The translations under genes were made by a program, and so were the position numbers. A stretch of 64,000 nt of DNA. It comes from Cherax quadricarinatus (lineage: Eukaryota; Arthropoda; Malacostraca; Decapoda; Parastacidae). Location of the stretch: the NCBI RefSeq assembly GCF_038502225.1, contig NC_091312.1, positions 35,241,982-35,305,981 on the forward strand, read 5' to 3'. Position 1 is the stretch's first letter, and the number at the start of each line of letters is the position of its first letter. Below are positions 1 to 11,161 of this stretch, one piece after another. The notes under the pieces were generated by a model that worked only from the letters and a program-made list of their open reading frames with translations, was not told the DNA's origin and did not search any database.

Positions 1-910
1 ATGGATGGTCACCTTGACAATGGGGCAAGGTGGACGGTCACCTTGACAATGGGGCAGGGTGGACGGTCACCTTGAAAATGGGCCAGAATGGATGGTCACC
101 TTGACAATGGGACAGGGTGGATGGTCACCTTGAAAATGGGCCAGAATGGATGGTCACCTTGACAATGGGATAGGGTGGACGGTCACCTTGACGGCGGGGC
201 AAGGTGGACGGTCACCTTGACAATGGGACAGGATTGACGTCATCTTGACAATGGGCGAGGATGGACTGTCACCTTGACAATGGGGCAGGGTGGACGGTCA
301 CCTTCACAATGAGGCAGGACGGACGGTCACCTTGACAATGGGGCAGGATGGACGGTCACCTTGACAATGGGCCATGATGGACGGTCACCTTGACAATGAG
401 GCAGAGTGGACGGTATTCTTGACAATGGGGCAGGGTGGAGGATCACCTTGACAATGGGCCAGGATGGATTGTCACCTTGACAATGGGGCAGGGTGGACGG
501 TCACCTTGACAATGGGGCAGGGTGGACGGTCACCTTGACAATGGGGCAGGGTGGACGGTAATCTTGAAAATGGGGCAGGGTGGATGGTCACCTTGACAAT
601 GGGCCAGGATGGATGGTCACCTTGATAATGGGGCAGGGTGGACGGTAATCTTGACAATGGGGCAGGGTGGACGGTCACCTTGACAATGGGCTAGGATGGA
701 TGGTCACCTTGACAATGGGGCAGGGTGGACGCTCACGTTCACAATGGGGCAGGGTGGACGCTCACCTTGACAATGAGCCAGGATGAACGGTCATCTTGAC
801 AATGGGGCAGGATGGACGGTCGCCTTAACAATGGGGCAGGCTGGACGGTCACCTTGAAAATGGGCCGTGATGGACGGTCACCTTCACAATAGGGTAGGGT
901 GGACGGTCAC
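1..910. repeat. 29-bp minisatellite array, left segment
   Basis: Tandem copies of a 29-bp unit built around GGACGGTCACC and TTGACAATGGGGCAGGGT; measured spacing is 29 bp (for example 481 to 510). Units vary mainly at GGGGCAGGGT/GGGCCAGGAT. The array runs off the left edge and is interrupted at 911 by an LTR element, resuming at 17274. Because 29 is not a multiple of 3, minus-strand reading frames cycle through all three frames and give a spurious 29-residue periodic peptide; nothing here is coding. Confidence 0.97.
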
Positions 911-1510
911 TTTGGAAAATTGCATTTACTTGGATGTATCATTATATACTTAACAGTAAATGAACATAGATAATTATTATTTATCAGTTAGACAAGTAGG
1001 AATTTGGGACACCTAGGTCGCAAAAAATGTCCCCCTTCGATACCTACCACTGTCATATCCACAAGTTGCTCTGGACCTATTAATTACCAATGAAATATGT
1101 ATCACCAGGAATACTGGTAAATATGTAAATTTGTGGACTGTATATTAAAAATAATAAATGGTTATATATATACACAATTACATAACAGAAGGAGAATATC
1201 TTAAAAATCACTCGCCAATTTAACTGGAGATTAATGTGTATCATACTCAGAAAACCTCACTGTCTATCTATGAAAATAACACTGGCCAGGTTACTACATA
1301 AGACTTATCTGAGCTTCCTGGAGCTGTCAGTCCAGTCGCCTGATAACCAAGTTATGCAGTAATGCACCTCCAACAATTTCGTCTCCTATTTGAGAGGTGT
1401 CAGCCCAATTTTAACCTCTAGAGCACGAAAAATTCTTCCCATTACACCAACATTTCTAATCAAAATTCAAACAAAATGGCGATTCTCCCTTCTCCCCAGG
1501 CTCAGTTTCC
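911..1510 (-). repeat. BEL/Pao left LTR (3' LTR), truncated
   Basis: About 600 bp almost identical to 16637-17238, with scattered single-base differences and small indels. The match stops at CAGTTTCCCA (about 1510). There the complete LTR continues for another ~35 bp to AATTTTCCACA, whereas this copy switches abruptly to LINE C coding sequence. Near-identity of the two LTRs argues that the element was a recent insertion before being invaded. Confidence 0.85.
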
Positions 1511-3851
1511 CACTAACAATGATGATCTGATAAGAAATGTCACCATATCAAAAACAATATACTCAGATCACAACATAATTGAGGTTCAGTCATGTATGCG
1601 CGGAGCCCCAGACCGACATAATGAGATTAGTCACGAGGGAGCATTCACCAAATTCAACTTCAATAACAAAAACATAAAGTGGGACCAAGTAAACCAAGTC
1701 CTAACCAATATAAGCTGGGAAGATATACTAAGCAACACAGACCCCAACTTATGCCTAGAACAGATTAACTCGGTGGCACTCGATGTATGCACAAGGCTTA
1801 TTCCTCTAAGAAAAAGGAGGAGTAGATGTAAAATAGAAAGAGACAGGCGCTCCCTTTACAGGCGACGGAAAAGAATAACAGAGCGGCTAAAAGAGGTCAA
1901 TATAACTGAAATGCGTAGGGAGACACTGGTCAGAGAAATAGCAAGCATCGAACTTAAGCTAAAAGAATCCTTTAGGAGTCAGGAATCGCGGGAAGAACTA
2001 AAAGCCATAAATGAAATCGAAAGAAACCCAAAGTATTTCTTCTCCTATGCCAAATCAAAATCGAGAACAACGTCCAGTATTGGGCCCCTACTTAAACAAG
2101 ATGGGTCCTACACAGATGACAGCAAGGAAATGAGTGAGCTACTCAAGTCCCAATATGACTCAGCTTTTAGCAAGCCGCTAACCAGACTGAGAGTCGAAGA
2201 TCAAAATGAATTTTTTATGAGAGAGCCACAAAACTTGATTAACACAAGCCTATCCGATGTTATCCTGACGCCAAATGACTTCGAACAGGCGATAAATGAC
2301 ATGCCCATGCACTCTGCCCCAGGGCCAGACTCATGGAACTCTGTGTTCATCAAGAACTGCAAGAAGCCCCTATCACGAGCCTTTTCCATCCTATGGAGAT
2401 GGAGCATGGACACGGGGGTCGTCCCACAGTTACTAAAAACAACAGACATAGCCCCACTCCACAAAGGGGGCAGTAAAGCAACAGCAAAGAACTACAGACC
2501 AATAGCACTAACATCCCATATCATAAAAAATCTTTGAAAGGGTCCTAAGAAGCAAGATCACCACCCATCTAGAAACCCATCAGTTACACAACCCAGGGCA
2601 ACATGGGTTTAGAATAGGTCGCTCCTGTCTGTCTCAACTATTGGATCACTACGACAAGGTCCTCAATGCACTAGAAGACAAAAAGAATGCAGATGTAATA
2701 TATACAGACTTTGCAAAAGCCTTCGACAAGTGTGACCATGGCGTAATAGCGCACAAAATGCGTGCTAAAGGAATAACAGGAAAAGTCGGTCGATGGATCT
2801 ATAATTTCCTCACTAACAGAACACAGAGAGTAGTCGTCAACAGAGTAAAGTCCGAGGCAGCTACGGTGAAAAGCTCTGTTCCACAAGGCACAGTACTCGC
2901 TCCCATCTTGTTCCTCATCCTCATATCCGACATAGACAAGGATGTCAGCCACAGCACCGTGTCTTCCTTTGCAGATGACACCCGAATCTGCATGACAGTG
3001 TCTTCCATTGCAGACACTGCAAAGCTCCAGGCGGACATCAGTGGGCTGCAGAAAACAATATGAAGTTCAACGATGAGAAATTTCAATTACTCAGATATGG
3101 TAAACATGAGGAAATTAAAACTTCATCAGAGTACAAAACAAATTCTGGCCACAAAATAGAGCGAAACACCAACGTCAAAGACCTGGGAGTGATCATGTCG
3201 GAGGATCTCACCTTCAAGGACCATAACATTGTATCAATCGCATCTGCTAGAAAAACGACAGGAGGGATAATGAGAACCTTCAAAACTAGGGAGGCCAAGC
3301 CCATGATGACACTCTTCAGGTCACTTGTTCTATCTAGGCAGGAATATTGCTGCACACTAACAGCACCTTTCAAGGCAGGTGAAATTGCCGACCTAGAAAA
3401 TGTACAGAGAACTTTCACGGCGCGCATAACGGAGATAAAACACCTCAATTATTGGGAGCGCTTGAGGTTCCTAAACCTGTATTCCCTGGAATGCAGGAGG
3501 GAGAGATACATGATTATATACACCTGGAAAATCCTAGAGGGACTAGTACCGAACTTGCACACGAAAATCACTCACTACGAAAGCAGGGGTGTCACTAGCA
3601 CGTTAAGAGACCATACAATAAGTGTCAGGGGCCCGAGACTGTTCAACTGCCTCCCAGCACACATAAGGGGGATTACCAACAGACCCCTGGCAGTCTTCAA
3701 GCTGGCACTGGACAAGCACCTAAAGTCAGTTCCTGATCAGCCGGGCTGTGGCTCGTACGTTGGTTTGCGTGCAGCCAGCAGCAACAGCCTGGTTGATCAG
3801 GGTCTGATCCACCAGGAGGCCTGGTCACAGACCGGGCCGCGGGGGCGTTGA
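1511..3851 (+). pseudogene. LINE C ORF2 fragment: endonuclease C-terminus and reverse transcriptase
   Basis: Retrotransposition polyprotein remnant. The first ~14 residues of the apparent frame starting at 1476 come from the LTR, so the LINE part starts near NNDDLIRN. Visible landmarks in order: SDHNII (end of the endonuclease fold), SAPGPDSW (RT motif 1), YRPIALTS, HGFRIGRSC, DFAKAFDKCDHG (motif A, catalytic Asp), SSVPQGTVLAPILF (motif B), SSFADDTRI (motif C, FADD) and the thumb region WERLRFLNLYS. Two breaks: an extra A in the A-run near 2525-2531 (after TSHIIK), and a second frameshift near 3060. The catalytic aspartates are intact but no continuous protein can be made. Relative to the minus-strand copy at 62.4 kb it lacks a ~14-residue stretch after THYES. 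The CR1 assignment comes from the overall RT pattern and carries moderate confidence. Confidence 0.8.
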
Positions 3852-3882
3852 CCCCCGGAACTCTCTCCAGGTAAACTCCAGG
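1511..3882 (+). mobile_element. CR1-like non-LTR retrotransposon (LINE C), 5' truncated
   Basis: Begins inside the end of the endonuclease domain (SDHN motif) and runs through RT to a 3' end with the direct repeat CCAGGTAAACTCCAGGTA. The same 3' half recurs on the minus strand at 62439-63044. Both flanks are LTR fragments of different families (911-1510 and 3883-4640), which cannot have been adjacent before insertion unless a recombination had already occurred. No target-site duplication is recognisable. Confidence 0.8.
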
Positions 3883-4640
3883 TATAACTAGAAGGGTTAC
3901 TTAACTGTGGGTGATTGATACTCCTTATTCCCTCCATTCACCATCTCATTTCGATGTCCTGCTACACCGACACGGTTCTTATTCCAGCAGGACGAGGTAT
4001 CCGTCAGTTTGTCCCGGTTTAGAAGTCGTGATTCTATAAAGCTTCACTATCCTCGGTACGAGAATCACTCGTTCACTCGGAGCAGGGCGATCTATTTCAC
4101 ATCCCGGATTCTCTTAACTCAATGTTATTATCACTGATTACATTACCATTCACAAGACGATTTAACGTCTCATAATTATTATACACATTAGAGGTCACTC
4201 CATTAAGATCTGAGGCCGATGAGTGAGGATTAACACACTGGTATTTTCCCTGGACACACGCCATGGCCGCGCACCAGTCACACCCGGTCGAACCATTATT
4301 CACTAATTTTACCACCTTTTTACGGTGGTCCCGTAAATCACGTTCCCTCACTCTTCACCAGGAACAGTTACGACACTTCCTATTATGAAGTGAGGCCCAT
4401 ATTAATCCTTAGGCCGCCGTGAACGCCAATTTCCTGGTTCCATGCTTTCCCAGCCTCCTCACTACATTCAAAACACTCCCGCTTCCCCCATGGTCCGAGT
4501 CGACCTCTCCCCCCGCACATCCGCGCATGCGCAAAGGGAACTCCTGGTTCTATCCTCTTGTCAAATATATTTTTGACTCATATCGACACATTAAACACCT
4601 ATTAGGCACTATAGTTTTGGAAAATTATAAATTTTCCACA
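3883..4640. repeat. Partial LTR, second BEL-like family
   Basis: Starting at TATAACTA this segment matches 45535-46299, the right two-thirds of a complete solo LTR, and ends in the same AATTTTCCACA terminus. The left ~400 bp present in the other copy is missing and replaced by LINE C. The remainder (4097-4351, 4419-4658) contains only short chance frames. Orientation of the parent element cannot be told from the LTR alone. Confidence 0.75.
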
Positions 4641-5052
4641 ACAGGTGTGTGTGTATAGGAATGTAATGTCCATATCTGTTTTCGTATGTACTGTTATATT
4701 TTTGTGTTTTGTTTTGTTCATGCATCACCAACTTCTGGTAAATTCCCATTAAGGTTTAATGAGGTAAGGGTATAACCCTAATTGTTAGGTTACTTAAGGT
4801 ATTTCTTAGAACGGTGCATGTAAATATTTTTGCCTGCACTGGCATTATTAATTATTGTAAAAGGAGGGGTTTTGTAGGACATGTTGTTGGATGTGTAACT
4901 GGTTGTAATATGGCTATCAGCTAGTGTTATTTTAAGTATTGGGATTGTGTGATAGAGGTTATTGTTAATATCCAGTATAGTTATTCTTTTATTAAACTCT
5001 TATACATTCTTGAATTTGTTGTAAGTTTTAAATAAAAATATGAAAAAAAAAA
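4641..5052 (+). mobile_element. 3'-terminal fragment of a plus-strand LINE with poly(A) tail
   Basis: About 410 bp of AT-rich non-coding sequence ending GTTTTAAATAAAAATATG then ten A (5043-5052). The ending closely resembles the ends of LINE B (30010-30039) and LINE A copy 2 (32205-32229): GTTTTAAATAAAATAT plus A-run. It is therefore read as a 5'-truncated LINE 3' UTR inserted opposite to the minus-strand LINE B that begins at 5053. No open frame is present. Confidence 0.55.
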
Positions 5053-5987
5053 TGTCCTCACCCAACCCACCACCCTCCCTCCAAACCCCATTCTCACCAT
5101 ACTCTCAATCAAAAATTCCCTATCCACATAATCATAAGCTTTCTCCCAATCCAGACCTAGAATACCTCCCTTACTACTACCCTCAAGGAAATCCCTAATA
5201 CGTCCATGGCCTACCCGCATACTCCTCCCTGGGATTCCAAACTGTCCCCCATGTATCACCGAACGCATGACCTTCTTCAGTCTATTACCCAAAATTTTCG
5301 CAAAAACCTTGTAATCTGCGCACATCAGAGATATTGCTCGGTAAGCACTCAACTCTCTTCCCCCCCCCCTCTGCTTTGGCACCAAAACTATGACACCCGT
5401 ACTTTGCGATGTGCCCAACTTCCCACTAAGTAACATATGATCCAATATCCATTACCCGGGTGGCCCGGTGGTCTGGTGGCTAAAGCTCCCGCTTCACACA
5501 CGGAGGGCCCGGGTTCGATTCCCGGCGGGTGGAAATCCGACACGTTTCCTTACACCTATTGTCCTGTTCACCTAGCAGCAAATAGGTACCTGGGTGTTAG
5601 TCGTCTGGTGTGGGTCGCATCCTGGGGGACAAGATTAAGAACCCCAATGGAAATAAGTTAGACAGTCCTCGATGACGCACTGACTTTCTTGGGTTATCCT
5701 GGGTGGCTAACCCTCCGGGGTTAAAAATCCAAACGAAATCTAATCTAATCTAACAAAGCATTGCCTAATACACCCCCAATGTGCTCTATAAAAATCATTT
5801 GGTATACCGTCTATCCCTGGTGTTTTCCTGGTACTCATCCCGAAAACTGCCTCTTCCACCTCAACCTCACTTATACCACCCTCCAACCCCACTCTATCCT
5901 GCTCACTTAAAACACTATGGATCCCCCCTCCAAAAATACCCTCCCAGGAACCCCCCTCCCTCCAACTCCATTTCTCCCTAAACAAAC
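5053..5987 (-). pseudogene. LINE B copy 1 ORF2, RT segment
   Basis: Continuation of the ORF2 interrupted at 12330. Readable pieces: FREKWSWREGG, RKTPGIDGIPNDFYRAHWG (RT motif region; upstream of the SINE on this strand), then after the SINE GTSQSTGVIVLVPKQ, YRAISLMCADYKVFAKILGN, GIPGRSMRVGHGRIRDFLEG, LGLDWEKAYDYVDREFL (motif A Asp present). It stops within RT before motifs B and C, so no catalytic YVDD is present in this copy. It aligns collinearly with the LINE B copy at 26200-26800. The two halves join in frame once the SINE and LINE A are removed, showing that both insertions came later. Confidence 0.82.
5450..5754 (+). mobile_element. tRNA-derived SINE
   Basis: The tRNA-like head has an A box at 5469-5479 (TGGTCTGGTGG) and a perfect B box at 5512-5522 (GGTTCGATTCC), about 33 bp apart, as in tRNA genes. 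The anticodon-arm region around 5486-5503 does not fold cleanly, so the parent tRNA is unclear (Val- or Glu-like). A ~200-bp body follows, ending in a short (TAATC)n tail at 5740-5753. It splits LINE B ORF2 exactly where flanking RT sequence is otherwise continuous. No convincing target-site duplication was found. It is not a functional tRNA gene: no CCA-side acceptor stem closes and the transcript continues into the body. Confidence 0.82.
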
Positions 5988-7301
5988 TTTTTTTTTTTTT
6001 TTATTTAAAACCATACACAAACATGAGTCACAAGAAAATTCAAACAAATATATTGCCCTGAATGAAAATCCTTAAATCGGATATTGAAACAATACCTATT
6101 ACCATTACATTGTTAACATTATAACAACTATAACCAATACTATATCTGATGCTGAAGCTTAAACTGTCCTACACTAAATACATGTGTATGAGTTAACAAT
6201 AGTAAAAATGCAACCTAATTCTTCATCAAATTAAGCATTCTATCTCTTAATTAGCTCGGAATTGATATATGCACAGTTATTTTTTTTTTTTTTTTTTTTT
6301 TCAAATTCCTTCTGCTCTGAACACAAGAAAGGAATATAGAATAAGAATGGACCTACATAAATTTAGAAACCTCATATGCAAACCACTACACTAATCAGCA
6401 CAGGTCTATTGATACATCCCTCTCTTTATGATAATATATTCAATTTTTTTCCAATAAATTGCTTGCCATAAAAACATTGAACCACCTTGTTATAATAGTC
6501 TTGTAATGTCAAGAAGCATTACGCCATTATCATAAGTTATACCATCTACCTAAGCCTAGTATTCCTACTACAATATGATTATCGTAACAAACCTTAAATT
6601 TACCAAAAACCCACTAACTATTCTAAATCATTGATGTACATATTTACAACGAATAAAAAACAATAAAAAGGAAATCCCACTCTTCTCATTCTAAATATTT
6701 CTGACTGTCAGTTCTCCTACATGTGCTAAACAAAGGAATTTTAATATAAAACATACTGACATATTCAACACATTCACATCCACCTTCAATTATAATAATA
6801 CCTCCATTCAACCAAGAATAATGCATTCACCTGTATTAACTCCAAGAGTACAGAAAATTTTCCGTTAACAAATCTTAGCAATATTCATCATATTCCCTCC
6901 ATCGATGAATACATTAAAAGGAAAAAAAAACTTAAAATATCAAAACTACCTATTTTCTAATTTACACCATTTAAGTTGTGCTTTACATAAAAACTCTGTA
7001 ATTAAACTGAAAATAAAGATATTTTTACCATTTACAATTGAATCAAAATCATTAAAGACACCTATAACATATTTGAATCTCATTGAAAATTTTCATCATA
7101 AAGTCCTTGAAATGATTTATACATGAAAACTAATAATATGCAATCGTAGTGCAACACACTTCCAAATGATAACTGTGAAGTTCCTGAAACCCTCGGGGCA
7201 ATAACCCTATTGCCCCTAGATATCAAAACTCAATTATACATCCATAAAAACAGCTCTCCATGCTCACTCCCCATTCTAGGAAAATAGCCCGTTGTATCCC
7301 C
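5988..7301 (-). other. LINE A copy 1 3' UTR (non-coding)
   Basis: AT-rich stretch with no credible frame. The part nearest ORF2 (about 7300-7025) is homologous to 30160-30430 of LINE A copy 2; beyond the GTAAATGGTAAAAA junction the two copies are unrelated, so the distal 3' UTRs were exchanged or belong to different subfamilies. Contains a second internal T-run at 6280-6301. Confidence 0.7.
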
Positions 7302-10300
7302 TTACCCACTTTGCAAATCCCATAAATCCTTTAATGTGAAATTTCGATAACCCTCACTAAAATCTCTCTCCCATCTCCCTCCATACACCCCTTTATTCCT
7401 ACACTGTGTCCTATAAAAAGTTGCTGCCAACGCATTAATTCTTGCATGCACGTCCGCCTCCCTCATAGCCCACATCATATATATATAATCCGTAATCATA
7501 TACCCAATCGCATTCTCAACCCTTTTATTCACCCCAGTTATATCTAAACTTAAAACCCTCAAGACCTGCAAACCCCCTCCCCCCACTAACCTTAAAACCT
7601 TACCCATCCAAACCCTTATAAGTTCAATACAATCGCAAAAATACACCGTATGATAAATAGTCGCCAATCCTCCACAATCCTTGCATTTCCCATCCTCTCG
7701 TATTCTCTTATAGCATAAAACCATTCCTGACGGCAAGATTCCATATAAAAATCTATACATAACTTCTCTGACTTTAGGTTTTAAACATAATTTGTTTAAA
7801 CGCCCCCAAATATTAAGCCAATCATACATCGGATAAACTCCTTCTACCGCCGCTACCACAGCCTTACCATCTACCCTATCAAGATTTCTCAATTTAATAT
7901 GTGAAGGATCCCTCACGTTTATTAAGACCCGTAACATTGCCTCACCTATCATGAACTCCCTACCCACCCACCACCGTCGCATATCCCGATGTATCCTCTG
8001 AAGACCATCTTCTTTCGCCCCCCCTCCCGCTTATAACTACTTTTTAAATACATACTTATTATCCTCTTTTCGACATCTATAAGACCCAGCCCTCCACGGC
8101 CAACCGGGAGTGTGACAACCGCTCTACTTAACCATTCGCTCCCTGTTCCCCAAATGAATCTAAAAACACTTTTTTGTAACCTTTTTAACTCACAACGAAG
8201 TATCGGAAATATTACTGTAACATGCCATACTTTACTATATAATAGCACATTCGTTGTAATCACCCTTTGTTGCAAACTTAAATTAGCAGCTCTTAAACCA
8301 CTGAGGCGCTTCAGAACACTATCAACGATACGCACGGAATTTATTTGTTGTGCTAACTTGATATCACTTACATAAACGATCCCACATATCTTTATTTGGT
8401 CCACCCTTTCCCACCTTTCAGCAACCATTCCTTCCTCACATGACCCTTTTCCAAGATTCATATACTTTGTTTTCCCCGTATTAATCGTCATGCCAGAAGC
8501 CTTTTCAAAAATTTTCACTAACTTTTCTACCCGAAGCAAATCCATGTTTTCTCTCACCAAAATCGTCGTATCGTCGACATATCCAACAATGCCTGCTCCC
8601 CCACCCCTTACATTACCCATCCTATTTGCTTCCAATAAAACCCTTACCCCTCTATAAAAGGGGTCTTGAAAACAAGCAAAAAAAATTTGTGAAAGGGGAC
8701 AACCTTGACGCAAACCCCTACCCATCTGAATTCGATCTCCCAACCTCCTATTCACCTGCACACGCAAGGTTGCCTCCTGATACATTAATTTGGCCCATGA
8801 TATAATTTCCGCCCCAAACCCCTGCCATCTCATGATCTACCATAATGTCTCCCATTCCACACTATCATATGCCACCTCCCAATCTATAGCCAATACCCCC
8901 CCCTCCCAATCTTACTCTTTCTTCAATAAAACTTCTAATCATACCGTGACCTTCATACATAGACCTGCCCGGCACCCCATATTGTCCCTTGTCAATCACT
9001 TTGCCCAGGACTTTTTTTATTCTGTTAGCCAAGATCCTTCCAAAAATTTTATAGTCCCCACATAATAACGAGATTGCACGATAATCTTTAACCGTTAATG
9101 GCTCACCTTTAGGAACTAGGACGACCACAGCCAACCTTTGTTGTTCCCCTAAAACCCCATCCCGCTTCATTATATTGAATAAACGTACCAAAAACCCCTT
9201 TAAAACGTTCCAATTTTGAAGATAAAAGTCACTGGGCAACCCATCAATTCCTGGTGCCTTGCCTAATTGCGCCCTAGATAAAGCTTCCCAAGTCTCACAC
9301 TCCGTTATCTGCCCTCCCAACATCAAACGATCATGCTCCATCAGCTCACACTGCACAAACCTACCGATTGACTGCAATGCAATTTCACTTATTCCAACAC
9401 TTTGCGTTTTCAGTTTAACCCAAGCATCAATATACCCACTCATACCCTCCGTCGTCATCAACACCTGATTCACTCTATACCCCTGCATACCTACCTGAAC
9501 ATTTAACCCCATTAACTCCATTGCCTTGCGACGCCTGTGTTGATTCCTCAACACACACGCCGACGGCCGATATCCCCACAAAACCTCTTCGATTCCACCC
9601 TGTTGTGATAGAAACACAGACCTTATCTCTAGGCTTTATTGAACATAGAATCTTCATAGTACTTCTGCAACAACAAAATATAATGACTAGTACATCTAAT
9701 AATGGCTTCTACAGGGATGGTGATGTGTTGCACATGTCAAGAGAAAAGTTATAACTACAGGCCACATATTTAAACTCACCATGTAATCTGCATTACTAAT
9801 ATAGGGATAGTAGAAGAGAAGAGAATCACAAACCATGTGTTGGCGCCCATGACACACACCAAACTGTTGTTGTTGTTAAGGGCCCCGAGAGGTGGTGCAG
9901 TATTATCCTGCTGCTGCTCCCCACAGGAGCAGTATCACTACACACCCTTAAGCCTTTCCCCATCAAACCTTTCGTTTTGTAAATTTCGTAGTTGCTCCTT
10001 AATTCTTTCAATTTCTATAACAGGATAATTAGCATTCGCTTGTACATAGCAGTCGCGCAACTGCCCCTCTAAATATCGTTGGAAACCATACTGTAACTGA
10101 TTATATCTCACCCCTTGACTAATATATTCCTTAATTCGCTTTTTGGCTATCGTTTCCCACCAATTAACCAAAGCCACATCTCCAGGTGCTTCAACCACAA
10201 GGCGTTCCCACATATGCCCGAAAGACAAACGACTTTCCTCTCTCTTCAATAACTTTACATTCAATTTCCAAAATGATGGACCCCTCCTAGGCACGCCCTC

Positions 10301-10975
10301 AATATCTACATGCATTACAACTCCTCTATGATCCGATAAAACAACATTTATCACATTCACTCTCCGCACTGTAACTGCACAAGACACGTACATTCTATCC
10401 AATCTCGCGGCATAATCTCGTCTAATGAAAGTATGCTCCACCATGCCACCCCCCCACACACATCCATTAAACCCACACTCGTCAATAAATCTCCCAGGAA
10501 CCCCAAGCAACAACCAGCTCCTCGAGGCTCCACATCTTTTCGTCGTATTACACAATTCCAGTCGCCCCCTATTATCGCTACATTTGGTAAACTACGTAGA
10601 TAATAAACTAATACATCTTGTACAAAATGAGTTTTAAGTCATACATCTCCCTCGGCCGGCCCATATACACCTACAAAATTTATGTATACTCTACCCAATA
10701 AACCATCCACCCTAATCACTCTCCCCTCGCCCTTTCACTATGCCGTACAACAAACGGGCTATTTTCCTTTACAAGAATGGCGACGCCCCCTTTTAACCTC
10801 GTCGCATATTCCATATACACATCGTAACCATCCATTTCTAACTCATATCCAATTCTGTAATTGTGTTCTTGGAGAAATGCCACATCCACATCTAGATGCA
10901 CCAAAAATTCATTAAACCACTTTTGCTTCCGCTCAGATCTCAAACCGTTAATATTTATTGTCAAAACCTTGAAGT
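7302..10975 (-). pseudogene. LINE A copy 1 ORF2: endonuclease-RT, broken
   Basis: Encodes the retrotransposition enzyme: apurinic-like endonuclease nicks target DNA and RT copies the RNA in place. Minus order: endonuclease start TININGLRSERKQKW and FLQEHNYR (10964-10716), SDHRGV (near 10340), RT APGIDGLPSDFY and AISLLCGDYKIFGRILANR (9617-8865), AIDWE.AYDSVE motif A (near 8870), GRGLRQGCPLSQIFFACFQ motif B, VGYVDDTTIL motif C (8833-7949), and a C-terminal CX2CX7HX4C finger CKDCGGLATIYHTVYFC (7982-7302). Frameshifts separate the pieces near 10560-10716, 8840-8870 and 7950-7982, and a 342-bp solo LTR sits at 9601-9942. All catalytic motifs remain recognisable, so decay is recent. Confidence 0.87.
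9601..9942 (-). mobile_element. 342-bp solo LTR inside LINE A ORF2
   Basis: Begins TGTTGTGATA and ends TATCACTACA: TG...CA termini with imperfect inverted ends. It is flanked by a 5-bp duplication CACCC (9596-9600 and 9943-9947), and its removal rejoins the ORF2 sequence ERLKG|GIEEVLW in frame. On the minus strand an AATAAA lies about 35 nt from the end, as expected for an LTR polyadenylation signal. A short MITE is the alternative, but TG...CA with a 5-bp duplication favours an LTR. Confidence 0.72.
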
Positions 10976-11161
10976 CAATTAATGGGATTTTCCTTTTTCG
11001 TATGACTTTTCACTTATACATTTTACAACACCTCTATCCCTCCCCCCTTTTTTCGTGGTTTCACTGTTCCCTTTCCTCTGTACATTCGCCCAAGACTTTT
11101 TTCCTGGCCTTTTAGCAGGAGTAAGCACGTCGTCTGAATCCGATGGGGTCGAAGTTCGCTT

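Noticed and set aside
472..678. Minus-strand frames with VTVHPAPLSRLPSTLPHCQGD-like periodicity in the 29-bp array (also 18435-18707, 32305-32511, 41631-41822)
   Set aside because: A 29-bp unit read through three frames gives a 29-residue periodic peptide by chance; no start, domain or codon signal.
1..910. Regularly spaced short repeats resembling a CRISPR array
   Set aside because: There are no unique spacers: the whole 29-bp period is repeated, neighbouring sequence is eukaryotic retroelements, and no cas gene is present.
5459..5530. tRNA gene
   Set aside because: The A and B boxes belong to a SINE head; acceptor and anticodon stems do not close and the unit continues into a SINE body with a tail.
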